Shown in pieces: positions 1-12,622 of a DNA stretch of 64,000 nt. Position 1 is the first letter of the stretch, and the number at the start of each line of letters is the position of its first letter. The stretch spans positions 1,240,001 to 1,304,000 of the forward strand of contig NZ_CP042345.1 in assembly GCF_007954425.1 (NCBI RefSeq), written 5' to 3'. Position numbers and translations under genes: made by a program. The notes under the pieces were generated by a model, which saw nothing but the letters and a program-made list of their open reading frames with translations, did not search any database and was not told the DNA's origin. The stretch comes from Novosphingobium ginsenosidimutans (GTDB lineage: Bacteria; Pseudomonadota; Alphaproteobacteria; Sphingomonadales; Sphingomonadaceae).

Positions 1-786
1 CTCTATCGCTCGGCCCGGGCGGCTGGCGCGCCGATCGAGGCGATCCAGCAGTATCTCCAGGTGCTGGACCAGCACCTCAGCCTCGATACCGCGATCGAAC
101 CCGGCGACACTTTTGACATCATCGTCGGCTTCAAGCGCGCCGCGACCGGTGAAACTCGCGTCGGTGAGCTGCTGTTTGCCGGGGTCGAGCGCAATGGCAG
201 GCCCAAGGCGCAACTGCTGCGGTGGGGCGGGGACGGCCAGTTCTTCGAAGCATCGGGCATGGGTGCGCAGCGTTCGGGCCTGATCATGCCGGTGGTTGGC
301 CGGATCACCTCTGACTTCGGTGCCCGCCGCCATCCGATCCTGGGCTATACCCGGATGCATGCGGGCGTCGATTTCGGCGCACCGATGGGCGCCCCGATCT
401 ATGCGGTCGGCGATGCCACGGTCACTTTTGCGGGCTGGGGCGGCGGCCATGGCAACCACGTCAAGCTTGACCATGGTGGCGGCTGGGGAACGGGCTATTC
501 GCACATGAGCCGGATTGCAGTCTCGCCTGGCAGCCGGGTCCGCGCGGGGCAGGTGATTGGCTATGTCGGCTCGACCGGCCTTTCGACCGGGCCGCATCTC
601 CATTACGAGCTCTACCGCAACGGTGCGAAGGTCAACCCGATGTCGGTGCGCTTCACCGTCTCGAACCAGGTCGACGCCAAGGAACTGGCGGCGTTCAAGG
701 CCAGGATGGCCGCGCTCAAGGCCGTTGTCCCGGGCGCTGCCCTTGGGCCGGCCGCCACCCCAGCGCCGGCGCTGCCGCAGCTCTGA
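1..786 (+). CDS. M23 family metallopeptidase (5' end outside window)
   Basis: The reading frame is open from base 1, so the N-terminus lies outside the window. The C-terminal half is a LytM/M23 domain with the zinc motif HAGVD and the second motif PHLHYE, both intact, so an active peptidoglycan endopeptidase acting in the periplasm is expected. The preceding part (TFDIIVGF, then GELLFAGVERNG) resembles the OapA/CsgH-like linker domain that precedes M23 domains in cell-wall hydrolases. It ends 46 bp before hemB on the same strand. The exact cleavage site in peptidoglycan cannot be read from sequence. Confidence 0.9.
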   Translation, partial: LYRSARAAGAPIEAIQQYLQVLDQHLSLDTAIEPGDTFDIIVGFKRAATGETRVGELLFAGVERNGRPKAQLLRWGGDGQFFEASGMGAQRSGLIMPVVGRITSDFGARRHPILGYTRMHAGVDFGAPMGAPIYAVGDATVTFAGWGGGHGNHVKLDHGGGWGTGYSHMSRIAVSPGSRVRAGQVIGYVGSTGLSTGPHLHYELYRNGAKVNPMSVRFTVSNQVDAKELAAFKARMAALKAVVPGAALGPAATPAPALPQL

Positions 787-817
787 TCGCCGGGGCTTGC
801 TGGCCCCGGGCCAGTAA

Positions 818-2371
<1,554 letters not shown>

Positions 2372-2375
<4 letters not shown>

Positions 2376-4603
2376 CCGCGCGCCTGGCTGGGGCCCAGCG
2401 CGCCCTCTTTGTGCTGACGATCCTGACCGGCAGTTTCCTGCTGTTCCTGGTCCAGCCCTTGGTTGCCCGCCTTGCCTTGCCGCGGCTGGGCGGTGCGCCG
2501 AATGTCTGGAACAGCGCCATGCTGGTCTATCAGGCCTTGCTGCTGGCCGGCTATTTCTATGCGCATCGGCTCTCGCAGCTGCCGCTCAAGCGGCAGGGGC
2601 GGATTCATCTGGCCTTGCTGGCGGTAGCCGGTCTGACGCTGCCGATTACGTTGGCTGATCTGCCGCCACCGACTTCGGGTATGGAGATCCTGTGGGTGCC
2701 AGCCCTGCTGGCGCTGACGATTGGGCCGGTATTCTTCCTGGTTTCGGCCCAGGCCCCGCTGATGCAGCGCTGGTATGCCGCCCATCCTTCATCCGCTGAG
2801 CCCTGGGCGCTCTACGCTGCGTCTAATCTTGGCAGCTTCGGCGGTCTGATCGCCTATCCTTTGCTGGCCGAACCGCTGCTATCAGCTTCCGAGCAAAGCA
2901 TTGGCTGGAGCCTGGGCTATGCCCTGCTGGTAGTGCTGGTTGGCATCTGTGCCTGGAGCCGGGCCAAGACCGCTGACGCGGCAATGCCGCAGGCAGAAGA
3001 CGGCTCGGCGGTGACAGTCGGCTGGAACAAGATCGGGCTGTGGCTGGTGCTTGCTGCGGTGCCTTCTGGGTTGATGTTATCGACCACGACACACCTGACC
3101 ACCGACCTTTTCGCCATGCCGCTGCTCTGGGTGATCCCGCTCGGGCTCTATCTGCTCAGTTTCAGCGTGGCCTTTGCCGACAACCGGCTGCTGGCGCGGG
3201 TCTTTACCCAGGTCGCGCCGCTGTTCGTATTGGTCGCCGGCGGCTTTGCCGCGGCCTCGAGCCATGCGGCAACGCTGGTCCCGGTGATTGGCAGCGTGTT
3301 CCTGCTGTTCATAGTCTGCGTTGCCTTGCATTCCCGGCTCTATGATGCACGCCCTGATGCGTCGCAGCTGACGCTGTTCTACCTGGTCATGTCGGCCGGC
3401 GGCGCGTTGGGCGGAATGTTCACCGCGCTGTTCGCACCGCTGCTGTTCGACTGGGTCTGGGAGCATCCGCTGCTCGTCCTCGCCGCCGCGGTGCTGCTGC
3501 CAACTTCAAGCCTGTTTGACTGGCGCAAGCTCAAAGAGGTCGATCCGCAACTCGCTCAGGTCACGGCTGCCGCAGTTCTGTCGGTGGGACTGGCGATGTG
3601 CTGGTTCATCTATCAGGCGACTACCACCGAGGGCGATCTCGAAAAGGGGCAGTACCTGCTGACGCTGGGCGTTGGCCTGCTCGGCTGCCTGATAGCGTCG
3701 TGGCGCTGGATGCTGGCCGTGCTGCTGGTGGCGCTGATGTATGCGCAAGGCGGCTGGGATACAATCGATGCCTCGCGCGAAGGCCTGCGCACGCGCAGCT
3801 ACTTCGGGGTCTACACCGTGCGTGAGTTCCCGGCGCAGCGGATGCGGACCCTGGCGCACGGCACCACCTTGCATGGCAAGCAGTCGCTTGATCCCAAGCT
3901 CAGCCGTCTGCCGCTGACCTATTATGGCCCCGGCTCGGGTGCAGGAATCGCCTTTGCCAATGCCGATCGGCTGTTCGGGCCACGTGCGCGGCTGGGCGTG
4001 GTTGGTCTCGGCACCGGCACGCTCGCCTGCTATCGTCGCCCGGGCCAGACCTGGCGCTTCTTCGAGATTGACCCGGCCGTCCTCCAGCTCTCGCGCAACG
4101 GCACCTTCACCTATATTCGCGATTGCGCCCCCGATGCCCAGGTCGTGCTCGGCGATGCGCGACTGGAACTTGCGCGGGTGCCAAAGGGCGGACTGGACAT
4201 GCTGGCGGTTGATGCCTTCTCATCCGATGCAATTCCGCTGCACCTCATGACTGACGAAGCGATGGGGGTCTATCTTGATGCCTTGAGCCCGCAGGGCATC
4301 CTGCTGATCCACATTTCAAACCGCTATATCGATCTGGAACCGGTGCTGGCGGCCAATGCGGCCAAGCGCGGCCTTCACGCCGTGCTGCGCGATGATGACC
4401 CATCACAGGAAATCGGCAATTACTTCACACCATCGACCTGGGTGGCGATTGCCCGCGACCCGAGCCGGATTGCGGACCTGCGCAAAGTCGATCCGTCGCG
4501 CGCCTGGCGTCCGCTCGGGCCGCCGGCGGCGCGGGCCTGGACCGATGACCACGCCTCGATCCTGCCGCAGGTGCGCTGGAATAACATGCTGGGACAAGAC
4601 TGA
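2372..4603 (+). CDS. Membrane-anchored spermidine-synthase-like protein
   Basis: 743 residues. The N-terminal ~450 residues contain many hydrophobic helices (for example LTGSFLLFLVQPLVARLAL and HPLLVLAAAVLLPTSSLF). The C-terminal ~270 residues form a Rossmann domain like spermidine synthase: RSYFGVYTVRE, LTYYGPGSG, GVVGLGTGTLACY (nucleotide loop), FFEIDP and VDAFSSDAIPLHLMT. The architecture matches fused MFS/spermidine-synthase proteins of proteobacteria, whose reaction is poorly established. I chose the ATG at 2372, which forms an ATGA overlap with the preceding stop, over a TTG 12 bp upstream. Aminopropyl transfer is possible but unproven. Confidence 0.85.
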
Positions 4604-4604
4604 C

Positions 4605-5171
4605 ATGACCCGATCCGATATCACCATCCTCGAGATCCATGGCAAACGGCCGCGGATTCACGATAGCGCCTTTGTTGCCCCCGGCTGCCGGATTATCGGC
4701 GATGTCGAGATCGGGCCTGATGCCAGCGTGTGGTACAATTGCGTGCTGCGCGGCGATGTTACCCGCATCGTCATCGGCGCGCGTACCAATGTCCAGGACG
4801 GCACCGTCATCCACTGCGACGGACCCATGCCGGGCCGGCCTGAAGGCTATCCCACCCTGATTGGCGATGACGTGCTGATCGGCCACATGGCGATGATCCA
4901 CGGCACGGTGATCGAGGATCGCGGTTTTGTTGGCTTTGCTGCTCAGACGATGAACGGCTGCGTGATCGAACAGGACGGGATGCTGGCCGCCGGTGCGCTG
5001 CTCGCGCCCAACAAGCGGATCCCCTCGCGCCAGCTATGGAGCGGCCGTCCCGCCACTTTCATGCGCGATCTTGACGACCGGATGCTGGCCGGCCTGCAAA
5101 TGGGCGTGAAGCACTATGCCGAGAACGCCAAGCACCACGCCGCGGCGCTGAATGGCCAGACCGAAGGCTGA
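4605..5171 (+). CDS. Gamma carbonic anhydrase family protein
   Basis: 188 residues forming a left-handed beta-helix of hexapeptide repeats (GDVEIGPDASVWYNCVLRGD, IGARTNVQDGTVIH). The three histidines expected to bind metal at the trimer interface are present in TVIHCDG and IGHMAMIHG. The family (YrdA/CaiE/Cam-like) may hydrate CO2 or act as an acyltransferase; the sequence cannot settle this. The ATG lies 1 bp after the upstream stop, so it is probably cotranscribed with hemB. A longer upstream reading frame exists but only overlaps the previous gene out of frame. Confidence 0.93.
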   Translation: MTRSDITILEIHGKRPRIHDSAFVAPGCRIIGDVEIGPDASVWYNCVLRGDVTRIVIGARTNVQDGTVIHCDGPMPGRPEGYPTLIGDDVLIGHMAMIHGTVIEDRGFVGFAAQTMNGCVIEQDGMLAAGALLAPNKRIPSRQLWSGRPATFMRDLDDRMLAGLQMGVKHYAENAKHHAAALNGQTEG

Positions 5172-5436
5172 CCTGCCTTCGCCCGCCGCGATCCTGGCCC
5201 TGGCCGACGGGGAGGGACGGCTGACCTTGCGGGTCACGCCCGGCGCAAGGATCGAGACGGTTGCGATCGAAGCAGGGCGCCTGCTCGTGAAAGTCCGGGC
5301 TAAGCCCGAGGACGGAAAGGCCAATGCCGCAGTCCTCGATCTCCTGGCCAGAGCACTCGGAATTGCGACGTCAAGACTTCGCTTGTTGCGCGGCGCAACT
5401 GGCCGCGACAAGCAGGTCCAGATCGTTTCGCCCTAG
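5152..5436 (+). CDS. DUF167 (YggU) family protein
   Basis: 94-residue DUF167/YggU protein with the family signature LTLRVTPGARIETV, LLVKVRAKPEDGKANAAVLDLLA and LLRGATGRDKQVQI. The molecular function of this family is unknown. It overlaps the carbonic-anhydrase gene by 20 bp and closes the operon beginning at hemB. It ends 4 bp before the convergent DUF1993 gene. Confidence 0.9.
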   Translation: MARPKADLPSPAAILALADGEGRLTLRVTPGARIETVAIEAGRLLVKVRAKPEDGKANAAVLDLLARALGIATSRLRLLRGATGRDKQVQIVSP

Positions 5437-5440
5437 GAAA

Positions 5441-5956
5441 TCAGCCCTCCGGCGGTGATTTCAGGTGCTGCATCATGTAGCCCATGTAATCCGCCTTGCC
5501 GATCGGCAGGCCGGCGTGCCGCAGGATCGCGTAAGCCGTCATCAGGTGGAAATGGAACTGCGGCAGCGACCAGTCGCGGACATAATCCGATACCGTCAGG
5601 GCAAACGCCATGCCGTTAGGCAGGTCGAACTCGACCATTGCGGTCTCCGCCAGCGGTTCGGTCTCGTGCGCCGCTGCGATCAGCGCCCGAACCTCAGCCA
5701 GATGGGTCTGCGCTTCGGCGAAGGAGGTGTGATCGGTATCGACGCCAGCGTGACTGGCTCCAAAGGCCCGGTTGAGCGTGTTGTAGACCTGCTGGGTGGT
5801 GAAGCGCACCTGGGTGGCCAGCGGCAGCATGTCCGGCGCCAGCCGCGCCAGCAGCAGCGCCTCGCCCTGCTCGCTCGTCGCGGCCTTGTTCAGAAGGTGA
5901 TCAAGGGTCGCGAGGAGCTGATCGAAGGTGGTCAGGGCCGTTTTGGCAAGGTGCAT
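5441..5956 (-). CDS. DUF1993 family protein
   Basis: 171 residues matching DUF1993: N-terminal four-helix-like region (TTFDQLLATLDHLLNKAA) and the conserved tail FHFHLMTAYAILRHAGLPIGKADYMGYM. The fold is related to DinB-like helical bundles; function is unknown. It is a single gene, convergent with the hemB operon, and ends 4 bp from it. Confidence 0.88.
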   Translation of the reverse strand: MHLAKTALTTFDQLLATLDHLLNKAATSEQGEALLLARLAPDMLPLATQVRFTTQQVYNTLNRAFGASHAGVDTDHTSFAEAQTHLAEVRALIAAAHETEPLAETAMVEFDLPNGMAFALTVSDYVRDWSLPQFHFHLMTAYAILRHAGLPIGKADYMGYMMQHLKSPPEG

Positions 5957-6010
5957 TTCAGACTCTCCAGTTTCGATTTAAAACTGGTTTAGGGGGCATT
6001 GGTGCCGGGT

Positions 6011-6658
6011 TCAAGGGCCCGGCGGCGTTTTGCGCAGATGCCAGGCAACCAGCACCAGCGCCAGGGCCCAACCGCTCGCCAGCCACAGGGCCAGGCCAGA
6101 CCAGGCCAGCAATGCAAAGGCCCCGGCCACGGCCCCCGCAGCCAGCCCCAGCCAAAGCAGCAGCCAGTTTGCCCAGCCTTCACCACCGGTCCCGCTGACC
6201 CGCGCCGCCAGACCCTGAGCAAACCGGACCAGGGCGCCGGTCATATAGGTCAGGCCTACTGATACTTCGCCGTCGCGCTGGAAGGTGTTGTTGAGCGCGC
6301 CCATCGCAAAGACCAGCAAGCCCAGCATGGCCAGCCCGGCGCCAGTAGCATGCGCCAAAGCCGCCCCGACCAGCAGGCCGGCAACCAGCCCCAGCACCGC
6401 AACCTTGCGCCATGCCCCAGCCCGCGCCGCCAGCAGCGCGCCCACGAACACGCCCAGCACGAACCCGGCGATCAATCCGGCGGGAACAATCGCCATGGCT
6501 GGGTGGACCGCCAGGTCGACCCCGAGCCGCGTGGTGTTGCCGGACATGAACGAGACGAAATAGCCTTTGGCCGACAGGAAACCCACCGCATCGACAAATC
6601 CGGCCAGACCCGCAGCGGCGATGGCAAGGCGGCGGCGGGAGCGATCAATCGAGTTCAT
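6011..6658 (-). CDS. YoaK/DUF1275 family membrane protein
   Basis: 215 residues with about six hydrophobic helices. The N-terminal family signature is AGFVDAVGFLSAKGYFVSFMSGNTTRLG, typical of YoaK/DUF1275 proteins, which are inner-membrane proteins of unknown role. It is transcribed away from the hemB operon with no close partner. Strong alanine, glycine and tryptophan content in the last two helices is normal for the family. Confidence 0.9.
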   Translation of the reverse strand: MNSIDRSRRRLAIAAAGLAGFVDAVGFLSAKGYFVSFMSGNTTRLGVDLAVHPAMAIVPAGLIAGFVLGVFVGALLAARAGAWRKVAVLGLVAGLLVGAALAHATGAGLAMLGLLVFAMGALNNTFQRDGEVSVGLTYMTGALVRFAQGLAARVSGTGGEGWANWLLLWLGLAAGAVAGAFALLAWSGLALWLASGWALALVLVAWHLRKTPPGP

Positions 6659-6697
6659 GGTCGGGAAGTTAGCCGCATTGCGACGGCAAGGCGAGGA

Positions 6698-7102
6698 TCA
6701 GTCGCGCGCCATGCCTTTGGCCATGCGGCTCAGCACATCGGCCATGGCATCGCCGATCGCACGGTCAGAGAGTTCAACCGACGCGATCGCGCGGTTCATC
6801 GCTTCGGCCCACTGCTCGGCCGTGGCGCGGGTGATCGCAATGCCGCCGTGAGCGCTCATCATGCATTTGCCGGGGTTCGCCTCAAACCAGTCGCGCGGAC
6901 CACCGGCCCAGCCGGCCAGGAAGAGCGGCAGTTGCGCGCGCATGTCGGACAGGTCGGTGGCGTGGACCGCGCGAAGTTCGGCATAGGCCGGATCCTGGTC
7001 CATCAAGTCATAGAACCGATCGGTGATCGCCCGCATCACGGCGTGGCCGCCGACCCGTTCAAAAGGACTGGCATCCGGACTTGCAGGGGTAGTTGCGGAC
7101 AT
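6698..7102 (-). CDS. Group II truncated haemoglobin
   Basis: 134-residue globin of the 2/2 fold. FERVGGHAVMRAITDRFYDLMDQDP is the A-B-E region with the family Phe-Tyr pair. The proximal haem histidine is in CMMSAHGGIAI, and the tryptophan in AEQWAEAM is at the G8 position typical of group II. Such proteins bind O2, NO or sulfide and protect against nitrosative or oxidative stress; the ligand is not deducible. It ends 39 bp upstream of the DUF1275 gene on the same strand. Confidence 0.85.
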   Translation of the reverse strand: MSATTPASPDASPFERVGGHAVMRAITDRFYDLMDQDPAYAELRAVHATDLSDMRAQLPLFLAGWAGGPRDWFEANPGKCMMSAHGGIAITRATAEQWAEAMNRAIASVELSDRAIGDAMADVLSRMAKGMARD

Positions 7103-7172
7103 AGCTGATGCTCCGGGCGAGGTCTAACATGTCGCTCCTAGCCCCTCGGCCAGCGTGCCACTTTGATCGCCG

Positions 7173-8768
7173 TCAATCGCGGATCAGCGCCTTCAGGCTT
7201 TGTAGGCGGTCGGCTTCATGGGCTGGCTTGTCGCTACGAATCCGGCTGATTCGGGGAAAGCGCATGGCGACGCCAGACTTGTGCCGCTTGCTGGTATGGA
7301 CCGAATCAAAGGCGACCTCGAACACCAGGCTCTTATCTGTCTCGCGCACGGGGCCGAACCGCGCCACGGTGTGGTTGCGAACATAGCGGTCGAGCCACTT
7401 CAGCTCTTCGTCGGTAAAACCGAAATAGGCTTTGCCGACAGGTAGCAGCTCGGCCCCGGCGTCGGGATCGCCGTTCCAGCAGCCGAAAGTGAAGTCTGAA
7501 TAAAAGCTGCTGCGCTTACCGCTGCCGCGCTGGGCATACATGAGCACGCAATCGATCAGCAGCGGATCCCGCTTCCATTTGTACCACAGCCCAGTGCGCC
7601 GACCGGCGATATAAGGTGCATCGCGGCGCTTTAGCATTACCCCTTCGATCGCCTCATCCCGCGCCTTGGCCCGTAGTTCGGCCAATTCCTGAAAGGACTG
7701 CGCCGGAATGACGGCGCTCAGGTCGAAACGATCAGGATCGAGCCGCGGAACAAAGGCCTCAAGTGCAAGACGCCGGTCGGTCCAAGCGAGCGACCGGAGA
7801 TCTTCCCCCTCGCGGATCAGCACGTCGTAGAGCCGCACGAAGGCCGGGTAGTCTGCCAGCATCGTCTTTGACACGGACTTCCGCCCCAGCCGCTGCTGCA
7901 AGGCATTGAAACTGGCGGCACCGCCTTGTTCACCGCCTTGGTGACTGCCCCGCACCAACAGCTCCCCATCAAGCACGGCGGGGATTGTGAGTGCTGCAGT
8001 GACCTCTGGGAAGGTTGCCGAGATATCGTCGCCCGAACGAGAATAGAGCCGGCTCTCGCCGTTCACGTGGACCACCTGCACGCGGATCCCATCCCATTTC
8101 CACTCGGCTGCATAGTCCGCCAGGTCGAGCACGGTCTCCTCAATCGGATGGGCAAGCATGAAAGGGCGGAACAGCGGCAGGTGCTCACCGCTCGGCGGTT
8201 CGGCCCCGTTTGCGGCCCAGTCGAACAGCGCCAGATAGGGCGGAGCCTGGCCGTGCCAGTACTCCTCAATATCGTCGATGCTGACACCAAATGCCTCGGC
8301 GAAGGCAACTTTGGCCAGCCGCGCCGAAACGCCGATCCGCATCGCGCCAGTTGCAAGCTTGAGGAGGGCATAGCGGCCATTGGCATCGAGACGATCGAGC
8401 AATCCGGCCAGCTCGTTTGCCACGGTCGTCCGCGTCATCGCACCCAACGCGGCGACGGCTTCGCTGACACTCGGCGGCGGCATGCCAGCGCTGGTCGGTT
8501 CCGGCCAAAGCAGACTGACGGTCTCCGCCGTATCGCCCACATAGTCGCGCGATAACGCGAAGAGCTCGGGATCAATCCGTTCCATGATCAGCGCACGAAC
8601 TGCCCCAGCCTTGACCGCGGGAAAGTCGATTGCGCTGGTTAAAGCCGCCAGCGCCCAGCCGCGATCGGGGTCCGGTGTCTCGCGCAGATAGGCCGCAATC
8701 AGCGCCAGCTTGGTGCTGCGGCTGCGGGTATAGACCAGCGCGTCGAGGAGGGCGGCAAACTCTTCCAC
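7173..8768 (-). CDS. ATP-dependent DNA ligase (cisplatin-response type)
   Basis: 531 residues: N-terminal DNA-binding helical domain, an adenylation domain with the nucleotidyl lysine at K224 (EWKWDGIRVQ), the downstream motifs DGELLVRG, EGVMLKRRDAPYIAGRRTGLWYKWKRD, and a C-terminal OB-fold. It seals nicks in DNA using ATP and belongs to the repair ligase subfamily annotated as cisplatin-damage-response. GTG start at 8768, 3 bp after the stop of the partner exonuclease, so the two are translated from one message. The two other genes often linked to this pair (DEXH helicase, phosphoesterase) are not adjacent. Confidence 0.94.
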   Translation of the reverse strand: MEEFAALLDALVYTRSRSTKLALIAAYLRETPDPDRGWALAALTSAIDFPAVKAGAVRALIMERIDPELFALSRDYVGDTAETVSLLWPEPTSAGMPPPSVSEAVAALGAMTRTTVANELAGLLDRLDANGRYALLKLATGAMRIGVSARLAKVAFAEAFGVSIDDIEEYWHGQAPPYLALFDWAANGAEPPSGEHLPLFRPFMLAHPIEETVLDLADYAAEWKWDGIRVQVVHVNGESRLYSRSGDDISATFPEVTAALTIPAVLDGELLVRGSHQGGEQGGAASFNALQQRLGRKSVSKTMLADYPAFVRLYDVLIREGEDLRSLAWTDRRLALEAFVPRLDPDRFDLSAVIPAQSFQELAELRAKARDEAIEGVMLKRRDAPYIAGRRTGLWYKWKRDPLLIDCVLMYAQRGSGKRSSFYSDFTFGCWNGDPDAGAELLPVGKAYFGFTDEELKWLDRYVRNHTVARFGPVRETDKSLVFEVAFDSVHTSKRHKSGVAMRFPRISRIRSDKPAHEADRLQSLKALIRD

Positions 8769-8771
8769 CGC

Positions 8772-9779
8772 TCAGTCATCCTCGTCCTCAAAGCCGACCA
8801 GGGCGAGCGCGCGGGCCTTGCGCTGGTTCAGGGTGCACCAGCGGAGCAGTGCATCCTCGCGGCCGTGGGTTATCCAGGTTTCGGCCGGATCGACTTCGCT
8901 GATCGTGGCGGTCAGCTCGTCCCAGTCGGCGTGATCGGAGATGATCAGCGGCAATTCGGCCATGCGCTGGCGGGCGCGGGCGCGTATCCGCATCCAGCCG
9001 CTGGCCATTGCCGTGATTGGATCGGGCAGACGGCGGCTCCAGCGGTCGGTCAAGGCACTGGGCGGGCAGATCACGATCTGGCCCGCCAAGGCGCCCTTGG
9101 GCATCCCGGCCACCAGCCGCAGCTCGCCGAGGTCTATCCCGTGCTCTTCGTAGAGCCGGCACATCCGCTCCAGCGCGCCATGAAGATAGATCGGTTCGCG
9201 ATACCCCGCGCGGCGCAGTTCGGCGATCAGCCGCTGCGCCTTGCCGAGCGCATAGGCGCCGACGAGCACACAGCGCTCCGGATTGTCCGCCCGCGCCTTG
9301 AGCAGCTTGGCGATCTCTTCGCCAATCGGCGGGTGGCGAAAGACCGGCAGGCCAAAGGTCGCCTCGGTCACGAAGACATCGCACTTTACCACCTCAAACG
9401 GGGGGCAGGTCGGATCGGCCCGGCGCTTGTAGTCGCCAGTCACGATTACCCGCTCGCCCGCGTGTTGCAGCAGAACCTGCGCCGATCCAAGAACGTGGCC
9501 GGCAGGGTGAAACGATGCCGTCACGTCTCCCGCCAGTTTGATTTCTTCGCCGTATCCGACCGGAACTGCTCCGTCGGTCACGCCGTAGCGCAGGTTCATG
9601 ATCGCAAGTGTCGCGGGCGTGGCCAGGGTCTGGCCATGGCCGCCGCGGGCGTGGTCGGCATGGCCGTGGGTGATGAGTGCCCGGTCAGCGGGCCGGGCGG
9701 GATCGATCCAGCAATCCGCCGGGACGATGCGGATCCCTTGCGGTTCCGCCTTTATCCAGGAAAATGCTGCGGCCATCAC
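8772..9779 (-). CDS. Ligase-associated DNA exonuclease (metallo-beta-lactamase fold)
   Basis: 335-residue metallo-beta-lactamase/beta-CASP-like nuclease. The metal motif HGHADH is at about 38-43, followed by FHPAGHVLGSAQVLL (second histidine region), VTGDYKRRADPTCPPFE (aspartate) and a late SDHADWDEL histidine. Family members are processing exonucleases paired with the adjacent ATP-dependent ligase, and the 3-bp gap between the genes supports a functional pair. The substrate end preference is not visible. Confidence 0.93.
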   Translation of the reverse strand: MMAAAFSWIKAEPQGIRIVPADCWIDPARPADRALITHGHADHARGGHGQTLATPATLAIMNLRYGVTDGAVPVGYGEEIKLAGDVTASFHPAGHVLGSAQVLLQHAGERVIVTGDYKRRADPTCPPFEVVKCDVFVTEATFGLPVFRHPPIGEEIAKLLKARADNPERCVLVGAYALGKAQRLIAELRRAGYREPIYLHGALERMCRLYEEHGIDLGELRLVAGMPKGALAGQIVICPPSALTDRWSRRLPDPITAMASGWMRIRARARQRMAELPLIISDHADWDELTATISEVDPAETWITHGREDALLRWCTLNQRKARALALVGFEDEDD

Positions 9780-9817
9780 CGGGAAATGGCGATGGCCGCC
9801 GCAATGTTCCAGACCTG

Positions 9818-12184
<2,367 letters not shown>

Positions 12185-12242
12185 TTAGAAGCCTTCCCAC
12201 GGATGGAGTGACCCTTCGATAGCCGAAGAGTGTGAACAAGGA

Positions 12243-12287
12243 TGGTTGATCGGACCTATATGGTCAACCGGGTCAGAGCCTATATGG
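12243..12287. promoter_or_regulatory. Imperfect palindrome and CCTATATGG direct repeat upstream of clpA
   Basis: Between the DUF1192 gene and clpA (both minus strand) lies GGTTGATC...GGTCAACC (12243-12268), an 8-bp inverted repeat with one mismatch. The nonamer CCTATATGG occurs inside it (12255-12263) and again 24 bp later (12279-12287). The position 60-100 bp upstream of the clpA start suits an operator, but no known binding site is recognised. Confidence 0.3.
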
Positions 12288-12327
12288 GATGCCGCATCGC
12301 TGCTGCGAAGGGGCACCCCGAAAATCA

Positions 12328-12528
12328 TCAGTCCGGCCGCTTGAACAGGGCGTCGGCCGCCGCCCGATGGGCTGAAACCTTGTCCCGATGCGCCTTGATC
12401 CGCGCTATTTCGCTTTCGAGCAGCGCGATCCGTTCAGCCAGTTCATCCTGCGAAAGGCGGTCGAGCGGTTCCAGCGCCAGCTGGCTGGCGGCATCGCTGC
12501 GCGCACGGGGGCGGTCGTCATCGTCCAT
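12328..12528 (-). CDS. DUF1192 family small protein
   Basis: 66-residue protein beginning with acidic MDDDDRPRARSD, then the conserved LEPLDRLSQDELAERIALLESEIARIKAHRDK helix, matching the short alphaproteobacterial DUF1192 family (likely coiled coil, function unknown). I start it at the ATG at 12528; upstream extension runs into a non-conserved region overlapping the oppositely oriented quinone oxidoreductase. It lies upstream of clpA on the same strand. Confidence 0.85.
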   Translation of the reverse strand: MDDDDRPRARSDAASQLALEPLDRLSQDELAERIALLESEIARIKAHRDKVSAHRAAADALFKRPD

Positions 12529-12622
12529 CCGAGGCGCAAAATCGACTTTCCTGCGCTTGCTGTCAACACGGCCAAAGGCTAGGCCGTGCGCCGGTGCTGG
12601 GATGCCAACAGGAAATGGGCAA

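Noticed and set aside
12242..12622. N-terminal extension of the quinone oxidoreductase frame
   Set aside because: The extra ~127 residues overlap the DUF1192 gene on the other strand and resemble no dehydrogenase; a Shine-Dalgarno supports the start at 12623.
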